Part shown: positions 44,301-52,891 of the stretch, one piece after another
How the letters are laid out: the number at the start of each line of letters is the position of its first letter
Numbering within the stretch: position 1 is the stretch's first letter
Origin: Synergistaceae bacterium
GTDB lineage: Bacteria > Synergistota > Synergistia > Synergistales > Synergistaceae
Direction: 5' to 3'
NCBI GenBank assembly: GCA_030533085.1
Contig: JAUNJZ010000002.1
Coordinates: 1-64,000, forward strand
DNA length: 64,000 nt
The notes under the pieces: model-generated
What the model was told of the DNA's origin: nothing
What the model saw: the letters and a program-made list of their open reading frames with translations, nothing else
Database searches by the model: none
Program-made: the position numbers and the translations under genes

Positions 44301-45924
44301 TTGCCGTTTTTGTAATATCTCCGTCCGTCACGGCGCTGATTGTCGCGGTTCCAACTCCGGATGCCAGGAATACCGCTTTATTTCCCTTTGTATTTTTCAG
44401 AGAGATTATGCTCTCATCACTTGACCGCCAACTCACAGAATCATACGCTGCGTTTTCGGGCAATACAGCAGCCATTAGCTCCACTGTCGTATTATCCGTC
44501 ATCGTCAGGGCGTTTTTATCGAGGGTTATCCCTGAAACAGGCGTGCTGACGGTAATAGCGCACGCAGCTGTATGTTCGCCTGACTCGGACATGACCGTGA
44601 TTTCCGCTTCTCCATTCCCTACAGCGGTAACAAGACCAGATGACGAAACAGTGGCGGCGTCCGGATTATTTGAACTCCACCATAGTTTTTTATCGTCCGC
44701 ATCCGGTGGTGAAAGAGTGACATTCAGCTGTCTTGTCGAGCCAACATTCATAGATGCCGACGAAATATCGAGGTCTGCTGTCCTCAGCCGCAGCGGCTCA
44801 ACAATGGCGATACATGCTGCCGTGTACCCCCCATCTTCTGTCGTGACCGTGATATCCGCGACTCCTGGAGATACAGCGGTAATAACACCGGCAGGCGAAA
44901 CCGCAGCTACGGAGCTATTGCCTGACAGGTACGTTACTTTTTTATTTGTCGCGTTATCAGGTTTAATCACGACAGTCAGTTCCTTATCCTCTCCCTGGCT
45001 CAACATTACGACCGACTCTCCAAAATTAACGCCGGATACAACCCAAGGTAAAATGGTACAAGCGCACGTCGCTGTGAACCCTCCGTCCCTGGTAATTGCT
45101 GTTATTTCCGCAGATCCCAAAGATAGCGCCCTAACAACGCCCTCATCAGAAACGGAAGCGACAGCCGGGTTGCTCGACTTCCAGCTCACATCTTTGTACG
45201 CGGCGCTGTCGGGAAAGACTGAAGCTTTCAGCTGTTCCGTCTGCCCCAGTTTCAGAGAGAAAGATATCTTATTGATTTCAACACCAGTCACTTCATGCGG
45301 AACAACCTTTACCTCGCAGACCGCAGTGTACCCTCCGTCCTCCGTACTGACGGTAACGCGCGTCGTTCCAGCGCCGACAGCCTCAACAAGCCCCGTATCG
45401 CTAACACGCGCTACCGATGGATTATCAGAGGCCCATGTTACATTTTTATTTTCGGCATACTCCGGCGTTATCGTCGCGGTCAGGCGCGTCTGTTCCCCTT
45501 CAAGCATTTCAAGTGCCGCCTTGTCCAGTTTTACTCCTGTAACAGCCAACGAACCAATGACCCGGATATTGCATTTTGCTTCAAGATCTGACACCTGCGT
45601 ACTTCTTGCTATGACGACCGCATCACCAGGAGCTATCGCCGTCACAGTGAAGGTCGGATAATTAGTCGATGTACGTGAGGTGCTGGAACTTTTGAGATAC
45701 TTTGAGCTGTAAGTCCATTCGACGCTGTTATAACCTGTATCTATTGGGAAAACATAGCCTTGGATAGTCAAAGATTCACCAATGTTTAGTGTGGTATTTT
45801 CCGGCTCAAGGCTTATTTTGTTAGGTAAATATGGTATCAATACCGCCGCCCATGCCGCGCAGACCGTGACAAACAGTACAGCTATAGCGATAACCAACAG
45901 ATATAATTTACGATTTCTCATCAA
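41359..45924 (-). CDS. Ig-repeat (BIG2) surface protein with dockerin-like module and Synerg-CTERM
   Basis: Secreted protein of 1,521 residues. A signal anchor (LYLLVIAIAVLFVTVCAAWA) is followed by about 13 BIG2-type Ig repeats (for example VTGVKLDKAALEMLEGEQ, ending VTVSTEDGGYTAVCEVKV). A domain near 1,270-1,390 (KLEGRPSGG, then VTLEIYDASNALIWSG) is shared with the protein at 49904. A dockerin-like pair of EF-hand-type repeats follows: GDADQEGSSANKVNIFDFSL and ADFNSSDRVDIHDFAILRKN. The end is SSGGCNAGWLLLSLLGAIP with KKIKGKR. It may be an adhesin displayed at the surface and docked to a cohesin-bearing partner. Confidence 0.87.
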   Translation of the reverse strand: MMRNRKLYLLVIAIAVLFVTVCAAWAAVLIPYLPNKISLEPENTTLNIGESLTIQGYVFPIDTGYNSVEWTYSSKYLKSSSTSRTSTNYPTFTVTAIAPGDAVVIARSTQVSDLEAKCNIRVIGSLAVTGVKLDKAALEMLEGEQTRLTATITPEYAENKNVTWASDNPSVARVSDTGLVEAVGAGTTRVTVSTEDGGYTAVCEVKVVPHEVTGVEINKISFSLKLGQTEQLKASVFPDSAAYKDVSWKSSNPAVASVSDEGVVRALSLGSAEITAITRDGGFTATCACTILPWVVSGVNFGESVVMLSQGEDKELTVVIKPDNATNKKVTYLSGNSSVAAVSPAGVITAVSPGVADITVTTEDGGYTAACIAIVEPLRLRTADLDISSASMNVGSTRQLNVTLSPPDADDKKLWWSSNNPDAATVSSSGLVTAVGNGEAEITVMSESGEHTAACAITVSTPVSGITLDKNALTMTDNTTVELMAAVLPENAAYDSVSWRSSDESIISLKNTKGNKAVFLASGVGTATISAVTDGDITKTASCKITVTAIENVPFTLKSVSISGSATKVMRVGTEAQLEWSLSPESAADTRVSFSSSNEAVATVSDSGVVRMNAYGEATITLTVKQGSNKRTAACKVQGAPLQDSINMYYSSGSWRTLSTKDLIVLDHKSVSLKPGASVQLDAAFSSSSYAKNFKEIVSNITKKPLFWVSTDDNVARITLGGEAIETSDDDGDLWNIISKVFAAPGGKVTGVSSGTATIYAILPYYDIYGNCTGIYSSCTVTVSETGVVPAAGVVLDRDDMNLVVGEEARLTAEITPANASNQALLWTSDAPAVAAVSSAGDITPKANGTANITVTTQDGKYTDSCKVNVTTLVDGVALDRSAAIIEPGTVHQLTANTFPSTATDQTITWQSDNPAVAAISDTGEITAVKDGFANITAATNDGGYKAHCSVMVRTPIAEAVFDPAELTVKQGEEYDLRPMLSLIPPNPTNGNLLWGSGNISVAIVSDSGLMRAISPGMSTIGVITEDGCKSALCRLTVTPPIDNLEIQAGEVVTINGDRTVYDLRIASGGTLIVNGGTLAVTGSINDAGGIVELKNGGTIIGAKVRNILINANGDNYILAGESRQLAAEISPSYAPERDLLWESSDPSAAEVDANGLVTAKLIDARRADVTITASARDGGGAVGDITLTVTRPPVTSISVVPAAIEAAKGGTVDLYEYLNIVPSMALKPSKNDLSWSSDNPDVTVNGGVVTMPDKETEASITVTYQTPYSDEQNCSAACRVYTPGAAQNVTLRLATKLEGRPSGGASGKPEANIEKVTLEIYDASNALIWSGAASADISGTVEYTVENGILNDGDRVQLWIKGERYLAALESHDVAVTSGVWNVELAENLKGGDADQEGSSANKVNIFDFSLLRRSVLKNKGESDFDYRADFNSSDRVDIHDFAILRKNILESGAQRPAVTRTASLTAANRNGTLGEALNLSDSVAGSSASDSSGGCNAGWLLLSLLGAIPFAVKKIKGKR

Positions 45925-45975
45925 TATCCCCTCACTTTGGGCGGCTTTGCATTATACGAAACGGCAGCAATGCCA

Positions 45976-46209
45976 TTAATACCTCTTTATGAAAATCATT
46001 GGCACGACAGCCAACAGAAACAGAAGCAGCCAACCGGCATTGCATCCGCCGGAGGAATCAGAGGCGGAACTTCCGGCGAAGCCGTCCGAAAGATCAAGCG
46101 CTTCGCCAAGCGTGCCGTTTCTGTTAGCGGCTGTCAGACTGGCAGTCCGCGTCACAGCCGGTCTCTGCGCTCCGCTTTCGAGAATGTTCTTGCGCAGAAT
46201 GGCGAAATT
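45976..46209 (-). pseudogene. Duplicated 3' end of a dockerin/Synerg-CTERM gene
   Basis: Fragment without a start, nearly identical to 41409-41609 (the end of the preceding protein's gene). In the minus frame it reads LRKNILESGAQRPAVTRTA, then a Ser/Gly linker, SSGGCNAGWLLLFLLAVVP, and ends MIFIKRY. The hydrophobic helix and basic end differ from the full gene, so it is a separate, complete tail and not a simple copy. Homology starts abruptly near 46209. It is either a remnant of a lost paralogue or a silent cassette. Confidence 0.88.
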
Positions 46210-46244
46210 GATTAAGTACCAAGTCTTTCAACCATTAACAACCT

Positions 46245-46278
46245 AATGAACTGGGAGGATATATCCTCCCAGTTCATT
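46245..46278. terminator. Perfect 34-bp palindrome, probable terminator
   Basis: AATGAACTGGGAGGATA is followed immediately by its exact reverse complement, with no loop bases. It lies 12 bases past the stop of the cohesin protein gene on the minus strand. Confidence 0.75.
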
Positions 46279-46290
46279 ACATCTTATTTC

Positions 46291-49134
46291 TTACTTTTTC
46301 CTGCGCAGCACCATCGGCACAAATGCCAGCAGCGCAAGCGCTGCGAGGCCGGCGCTGCATCCGCCGGAACTGCCGTTGTCCGGCGTCGCGGATTTCGTTT
46401 CGATAATCGCAGTTGGATCCGCTACGGTTCCGGCCGTCCTGGCAAGGTCAAAAGCTCCGCCGTCCTTGATGAAGAGCGAGAGAATATACTCTGTCCCCTC
46501 GTTAATGGCTCCGGTGTGTATCGTGCCATCAATATTCTGTATCGTGCAGCATTCGTCCATGTTGGCCGTTATCGCGGAGGCGTACTTGAAGAGCCTGCCG
46601 CTGCCCTCACCGAGTATCTTGATAACCTTCACATCCTCCGGCCTTGCGGCTTTCAGCTCTGCGCCGAGCAGCTGAAAGCTGATCATTGCTGTTTTTCCGC
46701 TCTCAACGTTGTCAGCGGTGAAGACCGGCAGTGGAAGAACCTTATCCGCCGTGATATTTTCCAGCGTGTTGATATTGGCCACTGCGCCGACGACGCTGCC
46801 GGGCTTCACAGCCACCAATCCATTATTGATCTCAAGCATATCCGTCGTGATGGATTCCAGCTTTGCCGCCGCTGCCGTCACGTCATTCTCTGTTTCGCCC
46901 TTTACTGGTTTTACCTCCGCCTTTACGTCGTCCGGAGTGTCCGCCGGCAGCTTGGGTTCAATCGGGCTGGTATGCGCGGCGTATGTCGCCGTCAGAGCCT
47001 CGGCTCCTCCGGCAGCGACTGTTACCTGCATATCGGCGGGGGTATTGTAACCGTTAACCGCTGAAAATTTCACAGTGTGATCGCCTACCGCCACAGTGGC
47101 TGTCTGCCCCGACTGGTAGATGTTTGTATCGCCGTCAACATGCCATCTGGCGTCGGCGGCTACAGCGTCAGGCTGTATAGTAACCGTTATCGTGCCTGTC
47201 TCGATTTTTTTGTATTCTCCAGTCTTATCGACCGAAGTCCCCGCAGGGATGGTAACGGAGATATCAGCCGGTTTCGTGTAGCCGGACACGTCGTTAAAGG
47301 CTATCTTGTGTTCTCCAGGATTAATGGAGAGCGTATACCCGGACTGATACTGCTTTGTGGAGTCCGTCGTCAGATACCACCTCGCGTCGCCGGAGACTTC
47401 GTCAGGAGTGATAGTGACCGTCAGCGTTCCACATTCCGCGTAAATCGGCGACAGTTCATGCGTATTCCTTCCAGGTTCCGCGCTTTCCGATATTGTCACC
47501 GTTTCGTCCTTAGGTGTGGCATAGCCATCAATCGGAATGAAAGAGACCGTGTACGTCCCCGCATCAAGATCCTCGGCAGATGTGCCGCTGCCGCGCCATT
47601 CGTTGGGCTCGTCGATATTGAGCCTCCACCGTCCTGTTATGGGCGTCAGATTCACGGTAATTTTGCCTTTTTCAACGTATTCGACAGTTTCATCTTTGGG
47701 CTTTTCAGCAAGAACCGTCACATTCATTGGAGATGGCGTAAAGAAGTGCGCAACTTCCTTGAAAGATATTGAATATGTTCCTGCATCCACTAATATTCCC
47801 GATCCTGAATCATATTCATTATTATTAAGGATCCATTTTCCTCCGTTAGCGATAACAATATCAGGAGAGAGTGTCACGGTAAGCCTGCTCTGCTCTATGT
47901 ATTTTGCGTTCACAGGAGTATCTTCCGCATCTTTCACTGTTACTTCCCGCGTTTCAGGCGTAGTATAGCCGACGATTTTCGTGAAATGAACGCTGTGGCT
48001 GCCTCCCTGCAGCGAAAGACGGTGTCCAGACTCATAGAGATCGGCGGAGTTCCCGTCCACGTACCACCTGGCGTCATTCGCAGCAATTTCTTCAGGTGTA
48101 ATGGTGACAGTAACAGTTCCCCACGCACCGTAATTTACCGAAACGTCCCATGCGTTATCTGGTATAGCAGGATCTGTCTCAGAGACAGTGACAACTTTGG
48201 GTGACGGCGTCGTGTATCCTGTGATATCTTGGTAAACCGCGGTGTACGTCCCCGCATCAAGGTTTGTATATTCGTAGCCGCTGTCACGCCATACGCTTCC
48301 GCCGTCTGTCGGCTCCAGCCGCCACTTGGCCAGCGCCGGAGTGAGCGTGGCTTTCACGCTGCCTTTTTTGACGTACGTAACGGAAGCGCTGTCGTTCTTG
48401 TTTACTGTTATCGTATAAGTTTTGTCTTCAGGAGTGAAGTATCCGTCAGCATTTTCAAATTTGACGGTTTTCATCACACTCTCGCCGGTGGGAAATTTCT
48501 CCGTGTGCGTTCCCCCTGAAGCGATCCAGTTAGCGCCCTCGTCAACGCTCCACCTGGCGGTACCAGGAGTCAGATTCAGCGTGAGCGAGCCGGAGGGGGC
48601 GTCCACGATGGTTATTGTTGCGTTCTGAATATCAGCGATATATGTTTGGGACGGATTCCCCATAAGCTTAAATTGTGAATTTGTAGCAAGTGTAATATTC
48701 GTCTCTCCAAACGCGGCATCAGGTTTTACAATAAATGTGACTATGAGAGTCGATAGATCTTTACCTTGTTCTACAGTCTCACCAATCTCTGACGTTGTAA
48801 TTATCTTTATTTCATTATTTTCCAGCACCGCTAAGTCGCCCACTCTGCGAAAATCTTTAAACGGGCTGTCCGTCCCAAGTTCCATTTTCGAATATTCGAG
48901 AACACTGTCGTCAAATGTGATTCTGGACGCTATGGAATGAAGCATACCAGCATCTTCCGTCGGCAGATTGTTGAAATTCGTTTTAAACTCAACGGTAACT
49001 GTCTTGCCTCTCATCACAGATGAAGCGGATGGAGCAAGTTTAAAAGTCGCCGAGGATTCCGCGGCCGTGGCAGATGCCGAAAAGATCGTACAAAGCAGCG
49101 CCAGTACCATAAATAAGCTATACAGTCTCTTCAT
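46291..49134 (-). CDS. Cohesin-like surface protein with beta-repeats and Synerg-CTERM
   Basis: Secreted protein, 947 residues from the preferred start (MKRLYSLFMVL, AAAGGGG upstream). A signal peptide precedes a cohesin-like domain (about 25-180): TFKLAPSASSVMRGKTVTVE, RITFDDSVLEYSKMELG and TLIVTFIVKPDAAFGETNI. About eight repeats of a PEGA-like type follow, each with a KWRL/RWYVD core and a GYTTP turn (for example DAGTYTAVYQDITGYTTPSP). A helical region precedes the SSGGCSAGLAALALLAFVP tail with RRKK. The cohesin could bind dockerin modules of the neighbouring proteins and anchor them at the surface. Confidence 0.87.
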   Translation of the reverse strand: MKRLYSLFMVLALLCTIFSASATAAESSATFKLAPSASSVMRGKTVTVEFKTNFNNLPTEDAGMLHSIASRITFDDSVLEYSKMELGTDSPFKDFRRVGDLAVLENNEIKIITTSEIGETVEQGKDLSTLIVTFIVKPDAAFGETNITLATNSQFKLMGNPSQTYIADIQNATITIVDAPSGSLTLNLTPGTARWSVDEGANWIASGGTHTEKFPTGESVMKTVKFENADGYFTPEDKTYTITVNKNDSASVTYVKKGSVKATLTPALAKWRLEPTDGGSVWRDSGYEYTNLDAGTYTAVYQDITGYTTPSPKVVTVSETDPAIPDNAWDVSVNYGAWGTVTVTITPEEIAANDARWYVDGNSADLYESGHRLSLQGGSHSVHFTKIVGYTTPETREVTVKDAEDTPVNAKYIEQSRLTVTLSPDIVIANGGKWILNNNEYDSGSGILVDAGTYSISFKEVAHFFTPSPMNVTVLAEKPKDETVEYVEKGKITVNLTPITGRWRLNIDEPNEWRGSGTSAEDLDAGTYTVSFIPIDGYATPKDETVTISESAEPGRNTHELSPIYAECGTLTVTITPDEVSGDARWYLTTDSTKQYQSGYTLSINPGEHKIAFNDVSGYTKPADISVTIPAGTSVDKTGEYKKIETGTITVTIQPDAVAADARWHVDGDTNIYQSGQTATVAVGDHTVKFSAVNGYNTPADMQVTVAAGGAEALTATYAAHTSPIEPKLPADTPDDVKAEVKPVKGETENDVTAAAAKLESITTDMLEINNGLVAVKPGSVVGAVANINTLENITADKVLPLPVFTADNVESGKTAMISFQLLGAELKAARPEDVKVIKILGEGSGRLFKYASAITANMDECCTIQNIDGTIHTGAINEGTEYILSLFIKDGGAFDLARTAGTVADPTAIIETKSATPDNGSSGGCSAGLAALALLAFVPMVLRRKK

Positions 49135-49248
49135 TGAAACATAACCCCTTTCGTGCTTTACTTTTTGCCAATTGTTTTTTAAGCGCGCCTTTCTTTTTTT
49201 GCCTGTTTTGGGCATCATCTCCCTATAAAAGCTTCCTGCTTTTGTTTT

Positions 49249-49800
49249 TTAATTCACCAGCAGGCTAACGGGAGTGATTATCGCGAAGTTTAAGCCCCCT
49301 GACTCCGTGACAATGTATGTACCGTTAGCGGAGCGGTTTTTATCCGTCGTAAAACCAATCCTCACCTTGCCTGCTTTCAGTGCCGCTTCTTTTACCCTGA
49401 ACTGCTGTTCTGCAAAGAGTACGCCGCCTTTGTCCGCGAATGAGACCGCCGAATCTCCGATAGAAGCCGCGGTTATCTCTGTCAGCCCTTTCACCGCGTC
49501 ACTGCGCGCCGCAAGCGGCTTGCCGAAGAATTCCTCACGCACAACCGGATCTCCCACAGGCTCAAGCAGTTCTGCGTCCCAAACCAGCGTCGCCGCAATA
49601 CCGGTTAATTTCTGATTCGCAGGCGCCTCAACCATGATTTCAGCTGTGATCACACTCCCCGCAGCGGCAGACGCTGGCGCAGAAAGGCGGATTGCCGGAG
49701 TATTGGCAGTCCCGGCAAAGACAGACTGTGCAAATATCAGCACGATTATCGCCAGGAGAAGAATTATATTCCTGATATTTTTAAGTGAATTCAGTGTCAT
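49249..49800 (-). CDS. Secreted single cohesin-domain protein
   Basis: Protein of 183 residues from the preferred start (MTLNSLKN, AAAGGAAG upstream). The signal peptide is NIILLLAIIVLIFAQSVFAG. The rest is one cohesin-like fold (PAIRLSAPASAAAGSVITAE, GIAATLVWDAELLEPVGDP, then LFAEQQFRVKEAAL). There is no Synerg-CTERM tail and no membrane anchor, so it should be released or held only by binding partners. It lies between the cohesin surface protein and the giant dockerin gene. A free cohesin could link or cap dockerin-bearing proteins. Confidence 0.82.
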   Translation of the reverse strand: MTLNSLKNIRNIILLLAIIVLIFAQSVFAGTANTPAIRLSAPASAAAGSVITAEIMVEAPANQKLTGIAATLVWDAELLEPVGDPVVREEFFGKPLAARSDAVKGLTEITAASIGDSAVSFADKGGVLFAEQQFRVKEAALKAGKVRIGFTTDKNRSANGTYIVTESGGLNFAIITPVSLLVN

Positions 49801-49861
49801 GATGATCTTCCTTTCATTATTATAAAGTTTTATCAAAGACTGGCTATTCTTTGCTTATGCC

Positions 49862-49899
49862 ATGTTGGCTGTATGGGGTAGACCCCATACAGCCAACAT
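49862..49899. terminator. 18-bp-arm hairpin after the giant dockerin gene
   Basis: ATGTTGGCTGTATGGGGT and its exact complement are separated by two bases. On the minus strand it directly follows the stop at 49904. Confidence 0.8.
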
Positions 49900-49903
49900 A
49901 ATT

Positions 49904-52891
49904 TTATTTTCTTCTGCGTGCGGCGATGAATGGAAGCGCCAACAGCAGGATCAGCGCGCCCGCGCCGGTTGAACAGCCGCCGGAAGCATCGCCGTTCGCG
50001 GTGCTTCTTTGTTCGGTCGATGTTTCAGCGTTCAGTTCCTCAAGCGTTTTTTTCAGATTTCCGGCGCTGTTGGCAGCAAGCAGAAGAGCCGTCCGCGCAC
50101 CCACCGGTTTTTGCGCTCCGCTATCAAGGATATTCCGGCGCAGAATCACAAAATCGTCAAGGTCTACCGTATCACTGCTATCAAAGTCTGCTCGGTAGTC
50201 AAAATCCGGATCGCCTTTGCTGTCGAGTATGGAACTCCGTAGGATGAGGAAGTCGTCAAGAGCCACTTCGTTGCTGCCATCGGCGTCTCCCCCCTTGAGG
50301 TTTTCCGTCATCGTCACATTCCAGATACCATCCACAATATGGACATCAGCCGACAGCAGCACCGCAAGGCAGCGTTCGCCTTTGACCCAGAGCTGTACTC
50401 TGTCACCTTCATTGACGTATTCCGGCGCAATGTCGAATGAGACTATTCCATCCGCGTCTGTCGAAGCAACTCCGCCCCAGAGTCTGACGTTATCAGAGTC
50501 ATATATCTCAACTTCCATCTTTTCGATGTTGCTGCCCGTGCCGCCGCCGCTCTCTCTGCCCTCCAGTCTGGTATGAATGGACAGCGTGGTCTTCAATGCC
50601 TTCAGACGAAGCACTGCCACCGGATCGATGACCACTCCGTTCGCTGCGCCGTCAAGATCAAATTCACCGCCGTCTTTTATGAAAGTAACCAGCGTGTAGC
50701 TGTCGCCGGAGACAATTTCTCCTGTGTGGATGTCGCCGCCTTTCATAAGAGTGACGCACTTATCCTTGAACTGGCTCTTGTCTTTTACCACAGTAAAGAG
50801 CTGGCCGGCCCCAGTCGGGAAGGTCTTGAGCACTTTTATCTCATCTATGCTCTTAGCGCTGCCAAATACTTCGCCGGTCACCTCATATCCAATGGCCGCC
50901 ACTTCGCCGTTATTATTAAGGTCCTCGCTGACTATAGCGAAGGAAACGATATCAACCTGCTCGATCGATTTGTCACGCGAGATAGCATTCGCAACAGACT
51001 GTTTCACTGTTGACTCATTCAATCCGAGCTTGTCCTCGCCGGTGCTCATGAGATCCCAGTAACCAATACCAATAGCCTCCGAGACTTCCTGTTGTTTTGT
51101 GCTATCAGGATATTTCGCGGCTATGGGGCTGATGGCCAGGCCGTCCGCCGTCTCACTCGGAAGGCCTGACGGCGCCCTGCCGGATGGGGCGGAGGTCTCC
51201 GTTTTTTCGCCGCCGCCGGCTATAACAAGATCTACATTCATAGCGGCGCCAGACGGCCAGCCAGAGCTGTCGGTATAGTTAGCCGCCGCGATGCCGCTAG
51301 AATCGTATCCAAGCGCAGTTATCACGCCATTTTCAATGCTGGCAAGGGGCGGATCCATTAGAGGAAAGAAGTGCCACTCTATTTCTCCCCTTTCCGGCTT
51401 GCGCGCCAGCTCAGGCGACACTTGCAGCAGTTCATAGATGTCTGCGCTCTGTCCGTAGCGGAGAGTGCTGCTTCCCGGAATGAATTTCATCTCTGTTATT
51501 GGAGGAAGCACAACTTCCATCGTGATGCTTCCCTTCACGCCGTCGTCATGCACCGAAGCCGCCGTGATAACGACCGTTCCAGCCTTCAGCGCCGCGGTGA
51601 TAAGTCCGTTTGAGTCCACGGATGCAAGCTCTGTGTTGCTGCTGGACCATGTGACGTCACCGTCGGCGGCTGCCGGGTAAACATCTGCGTAAAGCTGCCG
51701 CGAAGCACCGACGAGAATGTAGTTGTCGCCATTAGCAGTAACGTCGATAGAGACAGGCTTTATCACTTCCTGTCTGATGGAACCGCCGCCAGTTACCGTT
51801 CCTGAACCTGTATTCGTCCCTTTGACGTAAAGTTCTACGCCAGCCGGCAGTTCAAGCGTCCCGTTGTTTACGAGGTTATTAACAGAGGCGCTCTGTGTGA
51901 TGGATATTCTGCTGCCGGCTTCTACTTCCAGATCAGTCTCATAGTTCGGGCGCACAGTGCCGCCGAAGGTGAAGTTGGAATTGTTTTTGACAAGCAATTT
52001 CTTCACGCCTCTGACGTTACCGTTAAATTCGCCGGTTTTGCCGTCGAATATCACTGAGGTCAGCCCTTCTACCTTTGTTATATCTTCGTCCGAAGCGCCG
52101 TAGACAAAGCCGTCGAAGGCCGTGTCGTCCGAACGGCGCGGAGCTGATCCTTTGAAAGTTACTGTAACATCGCCCTTTACGGTATTTGACGGGAATTTCC
52201 ATCCGCTGAAATCTTCCGGGAAAACCAGACCGCCGCCATATATGTTGCCGTCTATAACGGCATTTCCGCCGACTGTAATGTCAACGTCGCCGTTTATTAC
52301 GGAAGAGGCCGTTCCGTTGAGCTGAGACGCTCCGCTATCATAATTCGTACCTATGATGGAACCGCCGTAGACGTTTCTCACGCTGGAGTTTCCCTGAATA
52401 TTTATCGAGACGCCCCCCGCGTCGGTATAGTTTACATTCGCATCAGATGTATCGTTGCCAAGCCAAATTCTTGAACCGCCTATGAGCCGGCGGATTATAC
52501 CGCTGTTGCCGTTCACATCGATACGCGTCGAGCCAACGGAACCCGCAGCGTCATACGTCAGCCGGCTGCCCTCCGGCATATATCCTCCAACCGCGAGGCA
52601 GCCGCCTGCCGCGATATCACGATCGTTGAAATAGCCGCCGTCAACAACAACGCGAACCTCTCCGCCGGCCGATATGACGTTGCGCCCCTTATTCGTTCCG
52701 ATAGTAAGTGAAGAATACTCGCTATAAGCAGTGTAATCGTTTACGTCGATGGCTCCGAGCGCGTTGATGTCTTTGGAAAGAACCCCGCCTTTTATGTATA
52801 CGTCAACGCCGTTATTGATATGTATCGTTTTCGCCGCCTTGCTGTACGAACCGTTAATGTAACCGCCGCCGTTTATCCTGTAGACGCTGCC
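49904..52891 (-). pseudogene. C-terminal part of a giant dockerin surface protein (after the frameshift)
   Basis: These 995 codons continue the gene at 52873-55677 in the -1 frame. From 52891 the frame reads GSVYRINGGGYINGSYSKAA and runs on without a stop. It contains more glycine-rich repeat sequence, a BIG2-like segment and the shared domain with RLEGRESGGG and EVEIYDSDN. A dockerin-like pair follows (GDADGSNEVALDDFLILRSS and ADFDSSDTVDLDDFVILRRN). The tail is DASGGCSTGAGALILLLALP with RRRK. On its own it has no signal peptide; the first internal ATG (52579) cuts through a repeat domain, so separate translation is unlikely to be useful. Confidence 0.8.

Noticed and set aside
44018-45661. 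547-codon plus-strand frame opposite the BIG2 protein
   Set aside because: Ser/Thr/Val-rich antisense of Ig repeats, periodic only because the real gene is repetitive.
41359-45924. Regular repeats that might suggest a CRISPR array
   Set aside because: They are degenerate protein-coding Ig repeats of about 80 residues, not short identical direct repeats with spacers.
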